Shown piece after piece: positions 1-4,425 of a stretch of DNA of 7,538 nucleotides. A model generated the notes under the pieces. The model ran no database searches. It was not told the DNA's origin and saw nothing but the letters and a program-made list of their open reading frames with translations. Source of the stretch: Parcubacteria group bacterium Greene0416_79 (GTDB taxonomy: Bacteria; Patescibacteriota; Minisyncoccia; Phycocordibacterales; UBA10002); the NCBI GenBank assembly GCA_007375655.1, contig VMES01000011.1, forward strand, positions 1 through 7,538, given 5' to 3'. Position 1 is the first letter of the stretch, and each line of letters starts with the position of its first letter. Position numbers and translations under genes: made by a program.

Positions 1-115
1 CAAATTCTTCCCCATGCACAATCTGCACGAGGTAGAGCCGCGTAAGGAGCAGCGCTCCCGCCATAAGGCAGAAAAACGCAATGACGCGCGTCCGGACCGC
101 AAAATCAGATTTCAT
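1..115 (-). CDS. ftsI: FtsI/PBP3-type division transpeptidase, N-terminal 38 residues (partial)
   Basis: The reading frame starts at an ATG at 115-113 and runs off the left edge of the window, so only 38 residues are visible. They comprise a short cytoplasmic start (MKSDFAVRTR), one membrane-spanning segment at about residues 11-31, and the signature RLYLVQIVHGEEF just after it. That anchor-plus-LxxxQIxxG pattern is typical of class B penicillin-binding proteins. The position directly after rsmH and an FtsL-like gene is the standard dcw place of ftsI, whose product cross-links septal peptidoglycan. The start overlaps the end of the upstream gene by 11 bp (ATGAAATCTGA), and no good Shine-Dalgarno is visible, so translational coupling is likely. 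The catalytic domain lies outside the window. Another class B PBP such as a second PBP2 cannot be excluded from this fragment, but the gene order favours ftsI. Confidence 0.82.
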   Translation of the reverse strand, partial: MKSDFAVRTRVIAFFCLMAGALLLTRLYLVQIVHGEEF

Positions 116-431
116 TGCGTGCGGCGAGCGCGCCGAGTGCCTTGCGAGTAATGAACGTGACGAAACGGGCATCCACAAAGCCGTCACGGTACGCAAGAGA
201 GAGGGTTATCGCCCGCTTTGCGGAGAGATAGTTTGTCTCAAGCTCAGAGAGAACGGACGCGGCCGCCTGCGCACGGCCGGCTCGCTCGCGCAACTCCACC
301 GCATTGAGCGCGGTTTCGTACCCCACATATCCATAGAACAGGGAAACGGAAAAAAGCGCGGAGAGAAGCAGCCAAGCCGCTCCTTTCTGCCGCCTGCTTA
401 TCGTCTTCGGTTTTTTTGATGCGAGCCGCAT
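105..431 (-). CDS. ftsL: FtsL-like small bitopic division protein
   Basis: A 108-residue protein with a basic N-terminus (residues 1-18, rich in K and R), one transmembrane helix at about 19-37, and a heptad-like helical segment at about 44-80 rich in A, L, E and R. A short tail ends in ARNEI. This topology (cytoplasmic tail, single span, periplasmic coiled coil) and the location between rsmH and ftsI are those of FtsL, which with FtsB and FtsQ activates the FtsW-FtsI septal synthase. FtsL sequences diverge so far that the call rests on topology and synteny, not on sequence identity. The ATG at 431-429 sits 3 bp beyond a dispersed repeat (435-534). The only purine-rich run upstream is the GGGGG inside that repeat, so the repeat may supply the ribosome binding site. 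The stop (TGA) overlaps the ftsI start. Confidence 0.72.
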   Translation of the reverse strand: MRLASKKPKTISRRQKGAAWLLLSALFSVSLFYGYVGYETALNAVELRERAGRAQAAASVLSELETNYLSAKRAITLSLAYRDGFVDARFVTFITRKALGALAARNEI

Positions 432-434
432 AAG

Positions 435-534
435 TAAACCCCCACACCTTGACTGCCGGGCATTAAACCCTGCGGCAAGGAAGAGGGGAACCTGCGCAGA
501 GCGCAGGGCATTTCACACAAGGTGCGGGGGTAAA
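435..534. repeat. Hairpin-rich dispersed repeat, copy 1
   Basis: A 100-bp element between rsmH and ftsL. Its ends form an inverted repeat: left TAAACCCCCACACCTTG (435-451) and, read in reverse complement, right TTTACCCCCGCACCTTG (518-534), identical at 14 of 17 positions. Inside are two smaller hairpins: TGCCG/CGGCA around 454-476, and a perfect 7-bp stem CCTGCGC-AGA-GCGCAGG at 491-507. A second copy at 2723-2866 shares the ends and the linking segments (CAAG-AAGAGGGGA and GGCATTTCACACAAGG) but has different hairpins. The element contains no ORF of its own and no target-site duplication that I can see. It could be a MITE or REP-like repeat, or a structured RNA in the ftsL leader. Confidence 0.75.
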
Positions 535-548
535 GATCGTTAACACTC

Positions 549-602
549 ATCTCAAAACCTGTAAAAATCAGATATCCACAACGTCATGGCAGGTTTTGAG
601 AT
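549..602. repeat. 13-bp perfect inverted repeat after rsmH
   Basis: ATCTCAAAACCTG at 549-561 is perfectly complementary to CAGGTTTTGAGAT at 590-602, with a 28-nt loop. It begins 5 bp beyond the rsmH stop codon. The loop is long and there is no following U-run in the direction of transcription, so it is a poor intrinsic terminator. The arm nearest rsmH belongs to a repeated segment found again after greA. Confidence 0.7.
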
Positions 603-610
603 ACGTTCTA
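587..610 (-). repeat. Stop-codon-linked spacer repeat, copy at rsmH
   Basis: A 24-nt segment identical at 20 of 24 positions to 4402-4425. On the minus strand both begin with TAGAAC and continue to CAAAACCT and then CCA. In both places the first TAG is the stop codon of the upstream gene (rsmH here, greA there). Similarity appears to continue more weakly to an ATCTG..ATTTT..CAGGT block about 25 nt further downstream, so the true repeat may be about 50-60 bp long. Confidence 0.6.
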
Positions 611-1480
611 AAGTTTCTCCAAGATCCGCAGTTTTGCGCTTCGGCTGCGCGGATTGCGCCTCATCTCTTCCTGCGCCGGCGTAACGGGTTTTTTGAAAAT
701 CAGACGTCCCGCGCCGCCTCGCGTTGTGTCTCTAAAAAAATGCTTCACCAGACGGTCCTCGCCGCTGTGATACGAAATGACCGCCATTCGCCCTCCGCGC
801 GAGAGAAAACTGAAACACTTCGGGAGCGCCTCCTTTAACGCGCCGGGTTCGTCGTTGACCGTTATCCGAAGCGCCTGGAAAGTCCTCGTGGCGGGATGAA
901 TCCTCCCACGGCGGCGGACTGCCCGGAAGATAATCTCGGCAAGCGCGCCTGAGGTCTCAATCTGCCCGCGGTGCCGTGCCGCGATTATCTTGCGCGCAAT
1001 CCGTGCCGCAAACCGCTCCTCGCCGCATTCACGCAAGACGGCCGCAAGACGCTTCTCATCCCATTGGTTGACGATCTCTTGCGCCGTCAATCCGCTCCCT
1101 GTATGAAACGTCATGAGCAACGGCTCATCTCGCTGAAAGGAGAACCCCCGCCCGCTCTCCTCAAGCTGGAAAGAGGACAATCCGAGGTCAAAGACCGCCG
1201 CACCAATCTCTAAGATGCCGAGCGCAAGAAACGCATCATCAAGATTTCTAAAGTTCGCCCGGTAAAACAGAAATTCGCACCCGCATGCCGTGAGGCGCGC
1301 GCGGCTTCGCGAAATCGCCTCTTCATCTTCATCAAGGCAGACGATCGTCCCGCGCCCCTCCATCGCGGCGCAGAGCGCTTCGCTCATCCCGCCGTCTCCC
1401 ACCGTGGCGTCAAGGACGGTCGCTCCGCGCTTGACTGCCAGTCCCGAAACCACCTCTTGTAAAAGAACCGGTATGTGCAT
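608..1480 (-). CDS. rsmH: RsmH, 16S rRNA m4C1402 methyltransferase
   Basis: A 290-residue protein of normal family length. RsmH uses S-adenosylmethionine to methylate N4 of C1402 in the 16S rRNA P site. Visible signatures are the N-terminal HIPVLLQEV (residues 2-10), the SAM-binding loop DATVGDGGMS (24-33), acidic D50, the DLGLSSFQLEE segment (98-108), RGFSFQRDEPLLM (111-123), HPATRTFQALRITVND (195-210), ISYHSGEDRLVK (235-246) and the C-terminal NPRSRSAKLR (276-285). The ATG at 1480-1478 is chosen because family members begin M-x-IPVLL. In-frame GTG and TTG codons lie 6 and 15 bp upstream but would add atypical residues. Two positions depart from the usual motifs: the SAM loop normally reads GxGGHS (here GDGGMS), and HSLEDR is HSGEDR. 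It is the second gene of the mraZ operon, 101 bp after mraZ. No strong Shine-Dalgarno is visible. Confidence 0.96.
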   Translation of the reverse strand: MHIPVLLQEVVSGLAVKRGATVLDATVGDGGMSEALCAAMEGRGTIVCLDEDEEAISRSRARLTACGCEFLFYRANFRNLDDAFLALGILEIGAAVFDLGLSSFQLEESGRGFSFQRDEPLLMTFHTGSGLTAQEIVNQWDEKRLAAVLRECGEERFAARIARKIIAARHRGQIETSGALAEIIFRAVRRRGRIHPATRTFQALRITVNDEPGALKEALPKCFSFLSRGGRMAVISYHSGEDRLVKHFFRDTTRGGAGRLIFKKPVTPAQEEMRRNPRSRSAKLRILEKL

Positions 1481-1487
1481 ACGCACA

Positions 1488-1583
1488 ATTACCAATTTTC
1501 AATTTCCAATTATCAAACAATTCTGAATTAAAAATCTCAAAATTGAATACTGATTGAAAATTGTAAATTGATAATTGAAAATT
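1488..1583. repeat. AT-rich AATTnTCAATT repeat filling the mraZ-rsmH spacer
   Basis: The spacer is built from variants of an AATT(T/A)TCAATT unit, first in one orientation (about 1488-1522) and then in the opposite one (about 1552-1583). AATTTTCAATT at 1494-1504 pairs perfectly with AATTGAAAATT at 1573-1583. The stretch is far richer in A and T than the flanking genes. The mraZ stop codon (TAA, 1584-1582) lies at its edge. It could fold as a long imperfect hairpin in the mRNA between mraZ and rsmH. Confidence 0.7.
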
Positions 1584-2016
1584 AAAGAATCCCTACACCC
1601 CCGAGCTTCTCCGCCAGCGCATCTGCCTGGCGCTCCACGGATTGCTTGCACTCGCCCCATCGCTTCGCGTCCCAAATCTCAACGCGGCTCTCCACCCCGA
1701 CGACCGCCACCCGCTCCGTCAGCTCCGCGTAGTCAAAAAGAGGCTGCGGAATGAGCACGCGACCGATTGAGTCCACGGGAACCTCTGCGGCACGGCCCAA
1801 GAGATACCGGCTGAAACCTCTCGCATCCGCCTGAAGCATTGACGACTCTCCGAGCCGCCCTGAGATCCTCTCCCACTGCTTCGCGGTAAAAAGAAAGAGG
1901 CACCCGTCCAGTCCCGGAGTCACTACCACCTTCTTGCCAAGAGCAGAACGGAACTTCGCCGGGAGCGACAGCCGGTTCTTATCGTCAATCGTGTGTGTAT
2001 ATTCTCCGATAAGCAT
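1582..2016 (-). CDS. mraZ: MraZ, AbrB-like transcriptional regulator of the dcw cluster
   Basis: A 144-residue protein with two SpoVT/AbrB-type half-domains. The first has DDKNRLSLPAKFR at residues 11-23. The second has VDSIGRVLIPQPL at 81-93. These are the D-x-K-x-R and D-x-x-G-R loops that contact DNA in MraZ, which forms ring-like oligomers and binds direct repeats containing GTGGG upstream of its own operon. The start MLIGEYTHTID matches the usual N-terminus, so the ATG at 2016-2014 is secure even though no clear Shine-Dalgarno precedes it. It is the first gene of the mraZ-rsmH-ftsL-ftsI set. Candidate binding boxes lie 208-255 bp upstream, which implies autoregulation with an unusually long leader. 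The length is normal and there is no sign of damage. Confidence 0.96.
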   Translation of the reverse strand: MLIGEYTHTIDDKNRLSLPAKFRSALGKKVVVTPGLDGCLFLFTAKQWERISGRLGESSMLQADARGFSRYLLGRAAEVPVDSIGRVLIPQPLFDYAELTERVAVVGVESRVEIWDAKRWGECKQSVERQADALAEKLGGVGIL

Positions 2017-2099
2017 GAAGCGAGGGTTATATTGTTACGTGTGGTACTGCATGCACGTTTCAGCCCTTGAGTAAGAAAACAACGCAAGATGACAAAGAA

Positions 2100-2216
2100 C
2101 TATCTTCTCCTGCGGACTCGCACTGCTTCCGGAACCGCCACAAAGGAAACGAAGAGCGGCAATATATACCGCTTCCCCCGGAAAAACACCGTGTACACTC
2201 GTTTTTCTATTCTCAT
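2100..2216 (-). CDS. Possible 38-residue leader ORF upstream of mraZ
   Basis: An ATG at 2216-2214 is preceded by GGGAG with a 6-nt gap, the best-placed Shine-Dalgarno in this intergenic region. The frame reads 38 codons to a TAG at 2102-2100. The product would be very basic (about a third K or R, ending VRVRRRR) with a short hydrophobic middle (ILPLFVSFVAV). I recognise no family. The same GGGAG is part of a candidate MraZ box, so the apparent ribosome site may be coincidence. Its interest lies in its position inside the long mraZ leader, where a translated short ORF could affect mraZ expression. Confidence 0.22.
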   Translation of the reverse strand: MRIEKRVYTVFFRGKRYILPLFVSFVAVPEAVRVRRRR

Positions 2217-2223
2217 AAAATAC

Positions 2224-2271
2224 TCCCACTTCTTCCCACTTTTCCTATATACTATTCCACCCTCTATCCAC
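2224..2271 (-). promoter_or_regulatory. Candidate MraZ operator boxes for the mraZ operon
   Basis: Read on the minus strand there are four GTGG-type hexamers in one orientation: GTGGAT (2271-2266), GTGGAA (2260-2255), GTGGGA (2239-2234) and GTGGGA (2229-2224). They are spaced 11, 21 and 10 bp apart, so all lie on about the same face of the helix. The last two sit in exact repeats of AAGTGGGA. Known MraZ operators are direct repeats with a GTGGG-like core at about 10-bp spacing. A TATATA stretch lies between the second and third boxes, but I could not pair it with a convincing -35 element, so the exact promoter is unresolved. Confidence 0.6.
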
Positions 2272-2286
2272 TCGTACAACATAAAA

Positions 2287-2306
2287 TGTGGATAAGATGT
2301 GGATAA
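2287..2306 (+). promoter_or_regulatory. Two tandem DnaA boxes upstream of mraZ
   Basis: TGTGGATAA occurs at 2287-2295 and again at 2298-2306. Each is the exact complement of the consensus DnaA box TTATCCACA, and the two are 11 bp apart. A third near-match, TTATCCACT (8 of 9), lies in the opposite orientation at 2338-2346. The second box and the near-match form the outer ends of the adjacent hairpin. They lie just upstream of the MraZ boxes. DnaA-ATP binding here could tie division-gene expression to replication. No dnaA gene or long AT-rich unwinding region is in view, so an origin is not claimed. Confidence 0.5.
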
Positions 2307-2345
2307 CAAAACGCCGCCCGCTCTGGGCGGCGTTTTGTTATCCAC
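2299..2345. terminator. Bidirectional intrinsic terminator with perfect 21-bp stem
   Basis: The left arm (2299-2319) and right arm (2325-2345) are perfect reverse complements around the 5-nt loop GCTCT. The GC core GCCGCCC/GGGCGGC is flanked by AAAAC on one side and GTTTT on the other, giving a run of T after the core on both strands. That is the classical form of a bidirectional rho-independent terminator. It would end transcripts arriving from lysS before the mraZ promoter region. The outer 9 bp of each arm extend the stem into DnaA-box-like sequence. Confidence 0.85.
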
Positions 2346-2372
2346 TATGAAGAGAGTCCTATGTTGAATACA

Positions 2373-2530
2373 TTAGGACTTACGCACTTGGAGACCTCTC
2401 TCCCTTTCAAAGGGGAAGAATGGAGAAGGGGTAGATAAACCGAACGCCCCACAACCACCCCTTTATCCCCTCCTTGGAACAGGAGGGGAGGAAGAAATCA
2501 GCAGTGCTGCTCAAAGTGCGTAAGTCCTAA
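2373..2530. mobile_element. 158-bp MITE-like element with 17-bp perfect terminal inverted repeats
   Basis: TTAGGACTTACGCACTT at 2373-2389 is the exact reverse complement of 2514-2530. If the outermost TTA/TAA is read as a duplicated TA plus flank, the ends are GGACTTACGCACTT with TA on both sides, the target duplication typical of IS630/Tc1-type transposition. The interior has no ORF and is itself foldable: CCCCTCCT-TGGAAC-AGGAGGGG at 2467-2488 is a perfect 8-bp hairpin, and the two halves of the element are roughly complementary. It looks like a non-autonomous element moved by a transposase encoded elsewhere. The family assignment is an inference. Confidence 0.65.
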
Positions 2531-2722
2531 AATCATACACGCCACGTAAGTACGATCGTGCGTACATGGCAAAATTAAAGAGAAATGGGTGAAAAGAGAC
2601 AACGGACGGACTGCCGAAATTGCCCGTGTGTACCCAAGAAACTTTTGCCCAAGAAACGGGCGGCGCAACGGAACCGCAGAACAGCAAAACAACGGAGTAG
2701 CAGAAGATAAGTACTGCTTCAG
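2531..2722. other. Gene-free tract with degenerate short repeats
   Basis: I see no supportable gene in this stretch. ORFs on both strands have no recognisable composition or motif. It holds CCCAAGAAAC twice (2633-2642 and 2648-2657), and from about 2600 to 2700 a degenerate pattern of AACGGA, AACAG and AACGG words about 5-12 bp apart. The pattern resembles a decayed low-complexity or slipped-strand repeat. No promoter or tRNA is evident. Confidence 0.5.
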
Positions 2723-2866
2723 TAAACCCCCACACCTTGACCCCCACACCAATCCGCAGCGGATTGGTGTGGGGGCAAGAAAGAGGGGAGCCCTGCGCAG
2801 CCTGCCTGTGCGTGTACGCACGCAGACAGGAGCGCACGGCATTTCACACAAGGTGTAGGGGGTAAA
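2723..2866. repeat. Hairpin-rich dispersed repeat, copy 2
   Basis: A 144-bp relative of 435-534, in the same orientation, lying downstream of lysS. The ends (TAAACCCCCACACCTTG on the left; GGTGTAGGGGGTAAA on the right) and the linkers (CAAGAAAGAGGGGA and GGCATTTCACACAAGG) match copy 1. The first internal hairpin is a near-perfect palindrome at 2741-2775, with 17-bp arms around a single A. The second is an imperfect stem at about 2801-2830 whose core GTGCGT-GT-ACGCAC is perfect. Outside the ends, CTTCAGT and ACTGAAG extend the inverted repeat after a short gap. No ORF in it is credible. Confidence 0.75.
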
Positions 2867-2888
2867 TCCTACTGAAGATCAACGATCC

Positions 2889-2911
2889 GCTACTAGCTAC
2901 TAGCTACTAGC
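2889..2911. repeat. Three tandem heptamers at the lysS stop codon
   Basis: GCTACTA is repeated three times exactly (2889-2909), followed by GC. On the minus strand this reads TAGTAGC three times, beginning precisely with the lysS stop codon, so lysS ends TAG TAG. It puts stop codons in more than one frame immediately after the gene. Confidence 0.9.
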
Positions 2912-4370
2912 GAGGACGGAGCGTTGGAAAGAGAATCACCTCGCGGATGTTTTTGGCATCCGTGAAGAGCATGACGAGCCGGTCAATGCCGATGCCGATG
3001 CCGCCGTTCGGGGGCATCCCGTACTCCATCGCCTCAAGATACTCTTTGTCGCTTGGCGCACTCTCCACTTCTCCGGAGCGCCGCTTCTTCTCCTGCTCTT
3101 CATAGCGCAGCGCCTGGTCAAGCGGATTGTTCAATTCCGAAAATGCGTTCACGAGTTCCAACCCGCCGATCACCAGTTGAAAACGGTCAATGAGAGTCGG
3201 GTCGCCTTCCGTGCGCTTCGCGAACGGATTAAACTCAACCGGATACTCAATAATAAAGGTCGGCTGAATCAACTTGGCGCGGACGGCCTTCTTGTAGATG
3301 GCGTCAAGCAGCTTCTCTTTGGTCTTCATTGCGTCAACCGCGATGCCAAGCTCTTTCGCCTTGAGGACAAGCTCGCGCTCTCCCATGGATTCTGGGTTCG
3401 CGATGCGCGCATACCGCCGCAGTAAATCATAAAACGTCGCCACCGCAAACGGCGCGGCAATCGTTATCTCCTGCCCGTCATAGACAATCTTCTCTTTCTT
3501 TCCTATCACCGAAGCAAGGTGTACAAATAATCGTTCAGTAAAATCCCGCTGGCTCTTGGCATCGGCGTATGCCTCGTTGGACTCAAGCATGGTAAACTCG
3601 GGATTATGCATGACCCCGATGCCCTCGTTTCTGAACTTCCGGCCAATCTCGTAGACCTTGTTGAACCCCCCGATAAGAAGCTTTTTCAAATAAAGTTCCT
3701 GCGCGATGGTGAGAAACAAGTCAAGGTGCAACGCGTTGTAGTGCGTCATAAAAGGTTCGGCGGTCGCGCCTCCGGCAACCGCCTGTAGGCGAGGCGTCTC
3801 CACTTCCAGATACCCCGCGCGGGTATAGAAATCCCGTATCGCGGAGACGATGCGCGAGCGCGTCTCAAACCGCCGGCGCACCTCCTCATTCATAAGAAGG
3901 TCAAGGTAGCGGCGCCGGAAACGCTCCTCAACATCCAAAAGCCCGTGCCACTTCTCCGGAAGCGGGCGGAGTGTCTTCGCGAGCATCCTCCAGCTTCCGA
4001 CCTGAAGCGTCTTCTCCTTCTGCTTCGTCAGAGAGAGCGCGCCGGATGCCTCAACGAAGTCACCGATGTCCACCGCGTCCTTCCAAAGTGAAAATGAATC
4101 CTCCGGCACTGCATCCTTCCTAAGAAGCGCCTGAAACTTTCCCGTGCCGTCATAAAAATCCGCAAAGACCGCTCCGCCTTGTCCCCGAAGCGCCATAACC
4201 CGCCCCGCAATGCAAACACTCTTTCTTTTTGAGAGCTCGTCAAATTGAGAAGCGGCCGTTGCCAGATCGCATTCCGGGCGCGCCGTTACCGGGTAGGGTT
4301 CCATACCCCGCTCTCTTAGAAGGTCCAGTTTCGCAAGGCGCGCGGTGCGGATGTCATCAAGTGAAGCCAT
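2907..4370 (-). CDS. lysS: Lysyl-tRNA synthetase, class II
   Basis: A 487-residue enzyme that activates lysine with ATP and charges tRNA-Lys. An N-terminal OB-fold for anticodon binding covers about residues 50-135 (VCIAGRVMALRGQGGAVFADF near its start). The class II catalytic core follows: motif 1 near 155-195 (RYLDLL, then EVETPRL), GGATAEPF (200-207), AQELYLKKLLIGGF (223-236), motif 2 FRNEGIGVMHNPEFT (246-260), VNAFSELNNPLDQ (407-419) and motif 3 GGIGIGIDRLVMLFT (456-470). The start at 4370 (MASLDDIR) is preferred. A frame open to 4430 would add 20 atypical residues and overlap greA. The lysine-binding E225, R247, E263, N408, F410 and E412 equivalents are present, but the position usually Tyr two residues after E263 is Asn (see findings). 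It lies 52 bp after greA and probably shares its transcript. Confidence 0.96.
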   Translation of the reverse strand: MASLDDIRTARLAKLDLLRERGMEPYPVTARPECDLATAASQFDELSKRKSVCIAGRVMALRGQGGAVFADFYDGTGKFQALLRKDAVPEDSFSLWKDAVDIGDFVEASGALSLTKQKEKTLQVGSWRMLAKTLRPLPEKWHGLLDVEERFRRRYLDLLMNEEVRRRFETRSRIVSAIRDFYTRAGYLEVETPRLQAVAGGATAEPFMTHYNALHLDLFLTIAQELYLKKLLIGGFNKVYEIGRKFRNEGIGVMHNPEFTMLESNEAYADAKSQRDFTERLFVHLASVIGKKEKIVYDGQEITIAAPFAVATFYDLLRRYARIANPESMGERELVLKAKELGIAVDAMKTKEKLLDAIYKKAVRAKLIQPTFIIEYPVEFNPFAKRTEGDPTLIDRFQLVIGGLELVNAFSELNNPLDQALRYEEQEKKRRSGEVESAPSDKEYLEAMEYGMPPNGGIGIGIDRLVMLFTDAKNIREVILFPTLRPR

Positions 4371-4401
4371 ACCTGAAAATCCCAGATTACAAAGCCCTAA
4401 A

Positions 4402-4425
4402 TGGTAGGTTTTGGGATGAGTTCTA
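4402..4425 (-). repeat. Stop-codon-linked spacer repeat, copy at greA
   Basis: The partner of 587-610, matching at 20 of 24 positions. On the minus strand its first TAG is the greA stop codon, and the rest lies in the greA-lysS spacer. The spacer can pair ATCCCA with TGGGAT into a short stem just before the lysS start, which may affect ribosome access. The lysS start itself has only weak Shine-Dalgarno candidates. Confidence 0.6.

Noticed and set aside
435..534. tRNA or tmRNA-like gene because of several hairpins
   Set aside because: No T-loop GTTCRA motif, no acceptor stem with CCA, and no anticodon arm geometry in either copy.
549..602. Intrinsic terminator after rsmH
   Set aside because: The stem is AT-rich with a 28-nt loop and no U-tract follows. 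ftsL and ftsI downstream belong to the same conserved gene order.
2287..2306. Replication origin
   Set aside because: Only two exact DnaA boxes, no extended AT-rich unwinding region, and no dnaA, dnaN or rpmH nearby. A regulatory role is more likely.
2498..2858. Overlapping ORFs of 89-117 codons on both strands downstream of lysS
   Set aside because: They run through the hairpin repeat and the right end of the MITE-like element, have no motif, and their frames follow palindromic DNA rather than a protein.
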